DNA of 41,240 bases. It comes from CBDHHC01 sp050633205 (GTDB lineage Bacteria > Pseudomonadota > Alphaproteobacteria > Rhizobiales > CBDHHC01). This document shows, in pieces, positions 35,026-41,240 of this stretch. Position 1 is the first letter of the stretch. The number at the start of each line of letters is the position of its first letter. The stretch spans positions 1-41,240 of the forward strand of contig JBOEGA010000200.1 of NCBI GenBank assembly GCA_050633205.1, given 5' to 3'. Both the position numbers and the translations under genes were made by a program. The notes beneath the pieces were generated by a model. The model made no database searches. It saw nothing but the letters and a program-made list of their open reading frames with translations, and was not told the origin of the DNA.

Positions 35026-35063
35026 ATAACACCTGTAAATTTAATTGATTGCCTTATTCCTGA

Positions 35064-35552
35064 TCAGGATTGCTTTTCCTCAGGCTTAAACTTTAAAGCT
35101 ATTCCATTATTACAATAGCGCAAGCCCGTAGGTTTAGGACCATCCTTGAAGACATGCCCATGATGACCACCACAACGCGTGCAATGGTATTCAGTTCTGG
35201 GGTAAATCAGAACATAATCTGTCTTGGTTTCAACAGCTCCGGGAATAACATCATAGAAACTTGGCCAGCCCGTTCCACTGTCAAATTTTGTTTCTGATTT
35301 AAACAGAGCAAGATCACAGCCTACACAGTGGTAAATACCTTTACGCTTTTCATTATTCAGTGGACTGGAATGAGCATGTTCTGTACCGGCACGGCGAAGA
35401 ATATAATATTGCTTGTCTGTCAGACGTTTTTTCCATTCTTCTTTCGACAGAACCAGCTTTTCTATTTTTTCTGCCAATGCGCTGCTGACAGCAAGCGCAG
35501 ATGCACCTGCCCCGGCCAGTAAGAATTTTATAAAGCTACGTTTCGTAATCAT
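35064..35552 (-). CDS. msrB: Peptide methionine-R-sulfoxide reductase, exported
   Basis: A 162-residue protein from ATG 35552, chosen over a 22-residue longer frame because AGGG lies about 8 bases upstream and a signal then sits at the N-terminus (KRSFIKFLLAGAGASALAVSSALA). The signal has KR instead of the twin arginine, so Tat export is possible but not assured. Zinc cysteines are C76/C79 and C124/C127, and catalytic C147 is in GLRYCNNG. It repairs the R-epimer of methionine sulfoxide. First gene of the msrB-msrA pair. Confidence 0.94.
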   Translation of the reverse strand: MITKRSFIKFLLAGAGASALAVSSALAEKIEKLVLSKEEWKKRLTDKQYYILRRAGTEHAHSSPLNNEKRKGIYHCVGCDLALFKSETKFDSGTGWPSFYDVIPGAVETKTDYVLIYPRTEYHCTRCGGHHGHVFKDGPKPTGLRYCNNGIALKFKPEEKQS

Positions 35553-35694
35553 GGCAATAACCCTGCTGCTAGAATCTGAAATACAAGATACACCAACCAG
35601 ACACATAAACAGAATCAATGAGCTTCAAATATATGTGAGGTAACCGGATGTTTAATGGATTGTGTTTATATGTATTTTTTCAGAACACATTCTG

Positions 35695-38112
35695 TCAGTC
35701 ACATTTTCTACGACACCAGAACTGATACATAGCAGAAAATATTTGAGGACGGCTTAATTCCTCCCTGTGCCAGTTATCAAGATTAATACATGCCTGATCT
35801 TCCGGGTATTGTTTTACCATCGATAACTTCAACCTGCTGTCATTGGTGATAAACCCGAGAAACTCCAGATTATGATCAGAAAGCATCTGTTTCAGTTCCG
35901 GGATTGTGTACTGGTGTTCCTGCACATGAAGCAGAAGATCCCGAAAAGCCGAAGCTGAATAAAAATCAATAGAACGGGATACCTTGTCGTAAATATCCGG
36001 ATGGTTCACTTTAAGAGATGCTCTGAATTCCCTTATATCCGGATTTTCCAGTTGAACCTGCTTCTCTTCAAGCCTGCTTCGCAGTTCCGAAACACTCTGG
36101 CGCGCCTGCTGACTATAAAGACCGAGCTTCAGGTAGCCGTCTTCAGCCAGCAGTTTCAGCAAAACCTTCAACCCGGCTTCCGGGTCTTCCATATGGTGGA
36201 GAACACCGGAGCATTCGATAATATCAAATTTTTTGTTCAGCTCACCCAGCTTAAGGATATCTGCCTGCCTGAACTCGATATTGGTTATATTAAAGTCTTC
36301 TGCCTTGCTTTGCGCATAAGCAAGACTGGACAGACTGAGATCAACAGCAAGAACAGAAGAGTTTTTATAGGTTCGGGCAGCATTCAGGGCATGACGCCCG
36401 GTTCCGCAACCTGCAATAAGCACTTTGGGTGTTTTGTGCTCAACCAGATCTGACGGAACATTTGGAAATATCTCAGCCTTAAGCTTTTCTATATAATTTG
36501 CAGAAGGTTCTCTGGAAATACTCCACCACTGAGGATAGGGGTTTTCTTCATACTGGCTTCTAACAGATTGTGAAATGGCATTATCAATTGTCGTTGCAGG
36601 TTTAATTTGTTTTGCAAGTTCCTTTAAGCGGACAGGCTGCATCATTCTCGTTTCAATAAATTCATGCAGAAGCTCATCATCTGTTGAGGCATTCTCTACA
36701 GACCATTGCCGCAAAGTCTCATCTTTATGAACCGGTATATATGCCGCCAGCAGAAACAATGCATATTTATCAGGAGATTTACCAGCAGCTATCTGCCCGG
36801 TAATAACCGACTGATATTTTGAAAGTTTTTCTATCTGGCTTTCGGTTTGAGGCCAGATATACTCATTTAAAGACGACTGGCAGGACAAGGCTTCCAGCAA
36901 CTCTTTGGACAAGGGACAGAGAGCTTTATGTTCGATACAATAATTCAGCAGCTCCTCACGTAAACCACACAGAATGTTTTCCAGTACAGGGCTGGATATC
37001 AAGGCATTCCGTAAATGTGCCACTAACAATCTGAATGTGGAGCTATCTATGTTACCAAGGTCTGTGAGTGTCGGTTTATGTGCGCAGTCACTGAAGCCGG
37101 ACAGGATCACAGTAGAGCTGAAAACGGCAATGATTGTACTGTCTATCCGGGGGGTTTCGTGACATCTGGTAAGGTTGCAAACCAACTCCGGTGTAATAGT
37201 AATATTACCGGAACTGACCGCTATTGATTTTGCAAAATTATTGAGAACCCATTGAAGCTCCGGGTTTATCTGCAGGGCTTTTTGAGTATAATCCAGTGCT
37301 TCAGCATATTGCCCCAGACGGTTATAAACAGCACTAAGGCAACCATAAATTTCTGCATCATTTGGCCTGCAGCGGTCCGCATTAAGATAATAAACCGCTG
37401 CTTCTGAAAACTGCCTGTTTTGGAAATACAGCATAGCCAGATATTTGTTATTGTTAAAGTCATCAGGTTCCAGTTCAGCAATTTTTCTATAGCAGTTTAT
37501 TGCCTCTTCCATGTTTTGATGCTGCTCTAGGAAACGCCCCATAGCCTGATAGGCCTCAACATAGTCAGGGGCCAGCTCTATCGCTTTGGTGTAAAGCCCG
37601 ATTGCCTTATCACCTTCTCCCAGATTATTGCGCATCATAGCCAGATGAAGATGGTATTCTGCGCAATTCGGCGACAGTGATATAGCCTTCTGAAAACTGT
37701 CTGCTGCTTCTTTAAATGCCCCAGTTTTTTGTAAAACAATTCCTGCCTTATTATGGATTACGGCATTTAACGGAACCAGTCTGATTGCATTGCGATATGA
37801 ATTCAAAGCATCAGCAAACCTGCCAAGGCGTTCACAGGCAATACCCAGATTTATATAGGCGTCGGCATAATCATCCTTTTCTCGCAAAAACGCATGAAAA
37901 CTGTCTATGGCAGGTTCAAACTTCTTTTGTCCTGAGAGAGAAAGGCCAAGCATATAGTTCAGGGAATTTATGGAGGGATATTTCAGGAGCATTGCCCTGC
38001 AATGTTGCTCAAGTTCCGGGTATTTTTTACTGGCCAGAAGAGTTTCCAGATATTTCACCTCACTGGGTGACATCGTATTTTCGGCAGGTTTCTTGTTTTC
38101 GGCTGCTGTCAT
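35695..38112 (-). CDS. TPR protein with C-terminal SAM-dependent methyltransferase domain
   Basis: An 805-residue cytoplasmic protein. TPR units fill about 20-295. A helical linker without clear motifs follows (300-500), then QYEENPYPQWW (520-530) and a class I methyltransferase (563-680) with motif I AGCGTGRHAL and a post-motif acidic residue in LAVDLS. FDIIECSGVLHHMEDP is motif II/IV. Members of this fusion family carry the YxENPYPxW signature before the fold. The substrate is unknown; the TPRs probably recruit a protein. A terminator-bearing structured segment lies 70 bases upstream, so the gene may be read from its own promoter or by read-through. Confidence 0.85.
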   Translation of the reverse strand: MTAAENKKPAENTMSPSEVKYLETLLASKKYPELEQHCRAMLLKYPSINSLNYMLGLSLSGQKKFEPAIDSFHAFLREKDDYADAYINLGIACERLGRFADALNSYRNAIRLVPLNAVIHNKAGIVLQKTGAFKEAADSFQKAISLSPNCAEYHLHLAMMRNNLGEGDKAIGLYTKAIELAPDYVEAYQAMGRFLEQHQNMEEAINCYRKIAELEPDDFNNNKYLAMLYFQNRQFSEAAVYYLNADRCRPNDAEIYGCLSAVYNRLGQYAEALDYTQKALQINPELQWVLNNFAKSIAVSSGNITITPELVCNLTRCHETPRIDSTIIAVFSSTVILSGFSDCAHKPTLTDLGNIDSSTFRLLVAHLRNALISSPVLENILCGLREELLNYCIEHKALCPLSKELLEALSCQSSLNEYIWPQTESQIEKLSKYQSVITGQIAAGKSPDKYALFLLAAYIPVHKDETLRQWSVENASTDDELLHEFIETRMMQPVRLKELAKQIKPATTIDNAISQSVRSQYEENPYPQWWSISREPSANYIEKLKAEIFPNVPSDLVEHKTPKVLIAGCGTGRHALNAARTYKNSSVLAVDLSLSSLAYAQSKAEDFNITNIEFRQADILKLGELNKKFDIIECSGVLHHMEDPEAGLKVLLKLLAEDGYLKLGLYSQQARQSVSELRSRLEEKQVQLENPDIREFRASLKVNHPDIYDKVSRSIDFYSASAFRDLLLHVQEHQYTIPELKQMLSDHNLEFLGFITNDSRLKLSMVKQYPEDQACINLDNWHREELSRPQIFSAMYQFWCRRKCD

Positions 38113-38181
38113 ATATCAGATTTACCTCATTCTGACCCAACAGCTTTGTTAGTCGATATTCCTTACGAATTACATAACCAT

Positions 38182-38209
38182 AAAAAAAGGAGCCTGTGGG
38201 AGAGGCTCC
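38182..38209 (-). terminator. Strong rho-independent terminator of the oxyR-divergent transcript
   Basis: Minus-strand GGAGCCT and AGGCTCC form an exact 7-bp stem with loop CTCCCAC, followed by seven T. It lies 70 bases before the methyltransferase ATG, so it ends a transcript that starts further upstream. Confidence 0.85.
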
Positions 38210-38346
38210 CTGAGTTTTGGGACTGGGGGTCAGTACCCCAGCGACAGACCCGGAGCATCCGGGACCTAAGTACGAAGTAATCGACCGTCTCATCCGAAGC
38301 CAGGGCCTCGGAAACTTCCAGTCAGCAGATTTCCAACTGTTCTTCA
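38185..38346 (-). ncRNA. Candidate structured small RNA or attenuator leader divergent from oxyR
   Basis: About 160 bases with much higher G+C than the surroundings and no open frame with a ribosome-binding site. On the minus strand the hairpins in order are GGAAA…TTTCC, an 8-bp stem (38294-38311, loop CCTG), CCCGGA/TCCGGG (38249-38263), CTGGGG/CCCCAG (38223-38241) and the terminator. A CATAAT -10 candidate (38354-38359) would start it near 38347. It matches no RNA family I know: the SRP, tmRNA and 6S hallmarks are absent. Two readings are open: an independent sRNA, as oxyS is divergent to oxyR in enterobacteria, or a leader with attenuator for the methyltransferase gene. Confidence 0.5.
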
Positions 38347-38348
38347 AA

Positions 38349-38396
38349 GATAGATTATGATAACTATCAGGTCCAATTGCATTTATTTAAGATGCA
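38349..38396. promoter_or_regulatory. Two inverted repeats in the ncRNA-oxyR divergent region
   Basis: GATAG-N10-CTATC (38349-38368) and TGCAT-N9-ATGCA (38378-38396) fill the space between the candidate RNA start and oxyR. The ATAG and CTAT tetranucleotides occur in the OxyR consensus, but there at 7-base spacing rather than 10. LysR-type regulators usually bind between themselves and a divergent target, so these are candidate OxyR sites. Confidence 0.4.
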
Positions 38397-38426
38397 TATA
38401 AGTTTTTCTTATTATGAAATTGTTCC

Positions 38427-39317
38427 ATGATTACAATACGCCAGTTACAATATTTCGAAATACTTTCCCGACACCTGCATTTTGGCAGAGCTTCAGAAGA
38501 ATGTGCTGTGTCTCAACCTGCCCTTTCCATGCAGATCAAAGAGCTTGAAACGGAACTCGATATTACCCTGGTTGAGCGCGGTAAATCCGGCATTACACTC
38601 ACTCGTGAGGGCGAGGAAATTCTTGAACGTACCCGGGGTATCCTGCGTTCGGTTCAGGATTTGAAATATTGCGTCAAACAGGATGATGCCCCTCTCTCCG
38701 GCACGCTTATACTGGGGGTGATACCGACGATAGCCCCTTATCTGCTGCCTAAAGCGCTGCCTAAATTAAAAGAACTTTATCCTGATTTATCCCTCAAGCT
38801 CAGAGAGAGCCAGACCAGCAGACTTGTTGAAGAGCTTAAGAATGGCAGGATTGATGCAGTACTGCTGGCTCTACCGGTTGATTGTGATGAGCTGGTCAGC
38901 ATGGAATTGTTTACAGACAGCTTTCTGCTTGTAGCCGGCAAGGATGTAAAAGCTACAGATCCTTATCAGGTTATGCAGGAACAGGATCTGCTGCTTCTTG
39001 AAGAGGGGCACTGTCTTCGCGATCAGGTTCTGAAATTCTGCAGGGAAAAAAAACCGGAGGCTCTGTCCAGTTTTGGAGCAACCAGCCTGACAACCATAAC
39101 ACAGATGGTTGCAAATGGGTTTGGCACGACATTACTTCCGGAAATTGCCTGCGAGGTCGAATTAAATAGTGCCAGTAAACTCACTTCACTGCGTTTTCCT
39201 GAACCTCAGCCCCAGCGGCGCATTGGCCTGATGTGGCGCAAAAGCTCTCCACGTTCGAAAGATTATGAAGAGCTTGGATTGCTGCTGCGTAGTATTGCAG
39301 GTGATATTGTGGGGTAA
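38427..39317 (+). CDS. oxyR: Hydrogen-peroxide-sensing LysR regulator OxyR
   Basis: A 296-residue LysR-type protein. The N-terminal helix-turn-helix is MITIRQLQYFEILSRHLHFGRASEECAVSQPALSMQIKELE (about 1-60). The effector domain contains EEGHCLRDQVLKFC, whose C196 and C205 match the redox pair C199/C208 of E. coli OxyR in sequence and spacing, followed by ATSLTTITQMVANGFGTTLLP. It oxidises to a disulfide with peroxide and then activates defence genes. No catalase or peroxiredoxin gene is adjacent; msrBA lies 3 kb away. No obvious ribosome-binding site precedes the ATG. Its stop falls inside the first 74-bp repeat. Confidence 0.93.
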   Translation: MITIRQLQYFEILSRHLHFGRASEECAVSQPALSMQIKELETELDITLVERGKSGITLTREGEEILERTRGILRSVQDLKYCVKQDDAPLSGTLILGVIPTIAPYLLPKALPKLKELYPDLSLKLRESQTSRLVEELKNGRIDAVLLALPVDCDELVSMELFTDSFLLVAGKDVKATDPYQVMQEQDLLLLEEGHCLRDQVLKFCREKKPEALSSFGATSLTTITQMVANGFGTTLLPEIACEVELNSASKLTSLRFPEPQPQRRIGLMWRKSSPRSKDYEELGLLLRSIAGDIVG

Positions 39318-39385
39318 AGCCAGACGACGACATATTGTATGAAAGGCACTGACATTTGTACCTTTCATACATGTGTGAGTTATTT
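39312..39385 (+). repeat. 74-bp stem-loop repeat, copy A
   Basis: Matches 40303-40376 at 71 of 74 bases. It spans the oxyR stop (gggtaa), the 62-base convergent spacer and the stop of the membrane-protein gene. It contains the stem GTATGAAAGG…CCTTTCATAC; in this copy one pair in the 13-bp stem is C-A on the plus strand but U-G on the minus-strand RNA. Confidence 0.9.
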
Positions 39386-40201
39386 ATCGTAATAATATTC
39401 TTTATAGAATAAAGACAGCAATGTAGCCCCTGCAAGAGCGATATAACAATCCAGGCATAATTCAATGAGATCCATTACGAGAAGTAGCGGAGTATTTTTT
39501 ATGAACTGACCGGAAGTAAGCAGATTAAAGGTTGCATATATCAGAGCGATAATAATACTCATTATCAGAAGTGGTAAAAAAAGACTTTTTCTACGCGTTT
39601 CCGGTACGGAGTTCATTTGCAACCGCGGGCGCTCCAAAGCGACATTGGGAAGCCTGAGAAACTGGTTTGCCAAAAGAAACAAAAAAAGCACATATCCTGA
39701 AGCAAGTGCCAGCAATTGAAGTGTATAGAAAGTGGAAAACACCTGTGGGTCATTTAAATTCCTTTGAGGTCCGCTATACAGGAAGTCTCCCAGGATCATC
39801 ACCCGCAACACCAGTAGGATTACCACAAGTATAACAGTAAACAGAAATATGTAGGCAAAATATTTTAATTCACGAACGCCAGGCACAAAATTAATCATTG
39901 CGGCTTCTTCATTCAATAGCAGCATTCGATGCCACTTTATGATCCCTCCATAAGCAAGCAGGATCACATAGGCCAGCAATAAAAAAACAACCGATGCAAA
40001 GAAAAAAGTGAATACTGCACCTTTCCCATTACTCAGTAATGGTAGAAGAAACCATGAAAAAAAATCAGTATTTTCGTTCAGGAATACCCTGGCAAGTAAA
40101 TACAGAAGAATATAGCCTGCCGTCAGGGGCCAGAAGATTGTAACCGCAGCTCTATATTCGCGTATGGGAAATGCAAAGGATTGCGAGAGAATTTGAAACA
40201 T
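39380..40201 (-). CDS. Six-helix membrane protein, paralog A
   Basis: A 273-residue protein with hydrophobic helices near 21-41, 60-86, 110-133, 155-180, 203-227 and 240-265. The loop after helix 2 carries AYGGIIKWHRMLLLNEEA…FVPGVRELKYFAY. The same loop is in the next gene (AYGGIIKWHR…LVPGKKELKYLGY), so the two are paralogs, alike also at their N-termini (MFxIL.QSF..P.RE….IFWPL). I do not recognise the family. The W-H-R followed by PGxxELKY may be its functional core. It converges on oxyR, with the 74-bp repeat between. Confidence 0.7.
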   Translation of the reverse strand: MFQILSQSFAFPIREYRAAVTIFWPLTAGYILLYLLARVFLNENTDFFSWFLLPLLSNGKGAVFTFFFASVVFLLLAYVILLAYGGIIKWHRMLLLNEEAAMINFVPGVRELKYFAYIFLFTVILVVILLVLRVMILGDFLYSGPQRNLNDPQVFSTFYTLQLLALASGYVLFLFLLANQFLRLPNVALERPRLQMNSVPETRRKSLFLPLLIMSIIIALIYATFNLLTSGQFIKNTPLLLVMDLIELCLDCYIALAGATLLSLFYKEYYYDK

Positions 40202-40302
40202 AATTATCGCCTAACGTTATTGTTAAACAATATTTTTAACACTAATTATGTTGTTTTTTTGTCTTTATAAGGCAATATAACCTGCTGTTGTGTCGTATCA
40301 CA

Positions 40303-40376
40303 GGGTAAAGCCAGACAACGACATATTGTATGAAAGGTACTGACATATGTACCTTTCATACATGTGTGAGTTATTT
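40303..40376 (+). repeat. 74-bp stem-loop repeat, copy B
   Basis: The second copy lies 991 bases after the first. Here the 13-bp stem GTATGAAAGGTAC / GTACCTTTCATAC is exact, with an 8-base loop. It sits directly after the stop of paralog B, in the 101-base spacer upstream of paralog A's start plus flank. No T run follows on either strand, so it is not a standard terminator. Confidence 0.9.
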
Positions 40377-41222
40377 TAGCGGTATTCCCGGTAGAAAAGT
40401 GATAGCAGGCTCGCGTATGTTAATGCTGTGTAAACACCAAGAAATGTGCTCAATGCAGAAAATACTATATTCAAAGAAGAAAACACAAACTTCCTGTTCA
40501 ACGCAAGCTGCTGCAAATCCTCTATGCTAAAGATACTGAAATGCAGAAGAAACAGGCAATAGTGCAACAACATAATTATAAATGAGCCAGCCAGAACCAG
40601 AAAGATCCAGCCTAATTTTTCCTCTGCAAACAGGCTGAAATCAAATGCCCCGCCTTCGACAGCAAGATTGGGCAGCCTGAGTAAATGTTTGCCAATCAAC
40701 AGAAGAAAAATAGCGTTACAGATCAGTATGCCTAAAAGCTTAAAAAGATAAATTTTATTTAGCATTGCGAATGTCAGGGCAGTAACCTGGACATTTTGCC
40801 CTGATCCCAATATTGCCGGGGCAAGAATTCTCAACACGAAAAGTCCTATTAATACGAAGACAATACCAAAGAGGAGTGAGTAGCCTAGATATTTTAACTC
40901 CTTTTTTCCTGGAACAAGATTCAAAGCGGTTGCTTCTTCATCCAGGATGACTTTTCTATGCCACTTTATAATACCACCGTAGGCGATCAAGATAATATAT
41001 ACCATGCAGATAAATATNNGTCAGAATTTTTAAGGCTATACCTTCTGTACTGAACCTTAACAGTTCAACTCCCCCATCCGATGTGACCTCAGGAACCGGG
41101 AATAAAAAGTTCAAAACCAGCATCAATATGATGTAAATCGCCACCAGCGGCCAGAATATTTTTATAACAGATTTTATTTCACGAAGGGGAAGCCAGAAGG
41201 ACTGAAAAAGAATTGGAAACAT
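40376..41222 (-). CDS. Multi-pass membrane protein, paralog B (frame broken by an NN gap)
   Basis: Paralog of the preceding gene, start ATG 41222 (MFPILFQSFWLPLREIKSVIKIFWPLVAIYIILM). The NN at 41018-41019 breaks the frame: the N-terminal part reads to …GIALKIL, and the C-terminal part resumes upstream of the internal ATG at 41005 and continues to the stop at 40376. A gap of one base modulo three restores the frame, so the gene is probably intact at about 280 residues. The helix pattern and the AYGGIIKWHRKVILDEEA…VPGKKELKYLGY loop match paralog A. Function unknown. Confidence 0.65.
41018..41019. other. Assembly gap (NN) inside paralog B
   Basis: Two undetermined bases in the second helix region. 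Comparison with paralog A suggests that a few residues may be missing here. Confidence 0.85.
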
Positions 41223-41240
41223 TATTATATATCCCTGTAC

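Noticed and set aside
38185..38346. 6S, SRP 4.5S, tmRNA or RNase P RNA
   Set aside because: No GGTCAGG/GGAAGG-AGCAGCC core (SRP), no TΨC-like or resume sequence (tmRNA), no single long rod with central bubble (6S), and too short for RNase P.
38060..38347. Minus-strand 95-residue open frame through the structured region upstream of the methyltransferase
   Set aside because: It crosses the terminator and several hairpins, has no ribosome-binding site and no protein-like composition. The segment reads as RNA structure.
39312..40376. Integron attC sites in the 74-bp repeats
   Set aside because: The palindrome lacks the paired RYYYAAC/GTTRRRY core sites, and no integrase is in the window.
1..41240. 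tRNA or rRNA genes, CRISPR arrays, transposases, phage genes
   Set aside because: Reading all spacers showed no T-loop/acceptor pattern, no regular short repeats and no transposase or integrase protein.

Overview
The window is a 41 kb piece of a chromosome from an alphaproteobacterium with moderate G+C. The evidence is the gene content and order: a Shemin-type hemA (5-aminolevulinate synthase), an HdaA-type DnaA regulator in the order DUF2066 - AI-2E permease - hdaA divergent from purMN, and the block glyA - nrdR - ribD - ribE - ribBA - ribH - nusB - thiL. I cannot place it more finely than the class. Three NN pairs (2217-2218, 3386-3387, 41018-41019) show that this is a gapped draft assembly. 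Each one disturbs a gene or sits beside a repeat.

Layout. 1-2.2 kb: end of prmA and a long aminopeptidase P. 2.2-6.3 kb: a truncated GNAT-like gene, a large multi-pass membrane protein of unknown family, a PilZ protein and a small membrane protein. 6.3-9.1 kb: two related exported TPR proteins, one carrying a C-terminal caspase (peptidase C14) domain. 9.25-17.3 kb: a six-gene leucine/isovalerate catabolism operon (isovaleryl-CoA dehydrogenase, both methylcrotonyl-CoA carboxylase subunits, an acyl-CoA synthetase, HMG-CoA lyase, an enoyl-CoA hydratase). 17.4-22.4 kb: hdaA, permease and DUF2066, divergent from purM-purN. 22.7-24.1 kb: a lone cytochrome P450. 24.1-31 kb: thiL, nusB, the riboflavin genes, nrdR and glyA. 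31.1-32.6 kb: a small conserved protein and hemA. 32.9-34.3 kb: a YkuD L,D-transpeptidase. 34.4-35.6 kb: exported MsrB and MsrA. 35.7-38.1 kb: a TPR-methyltransferase. 38.2-38.4 kb: a strongly structured, terminator-ended non-coding segment, then oxyR on the opposite strand. 39.3-41.2 kb: two paralogous membrane proteins, each followed by a nearly identical 74-bp stem-loop repeat.

How it works together. The liu operon takes isovaleryl-CoA to acetoacetate and acetyl-CoA. purMN, glyA and the riboflavin block make purines, one-carbon units, glycine and flavins. glyA lies close to hemA, which consumes glycine, and hemA has an FNR-like box upstream. The right third has an oxidative-stress theme: exported methionine sulfoxide reductases and OxyR with both redox cysteines.

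Most worth following up: (1) a possible small RNA encoded divergently from oxyR, the same topology as enterobacterial oxyS, with an attenuator leader as the main alternative; (2) the 74-bp repeat that is far more conserved than the paralogous genes it follows; (3) the FNR-like box at hemA; (4) a RibBA whose cyclohydrolase II half has lost its zinc cysteines; (5) a diverged copy of the 3' end of the aminopeptidase gene exactly at an assembly gap.
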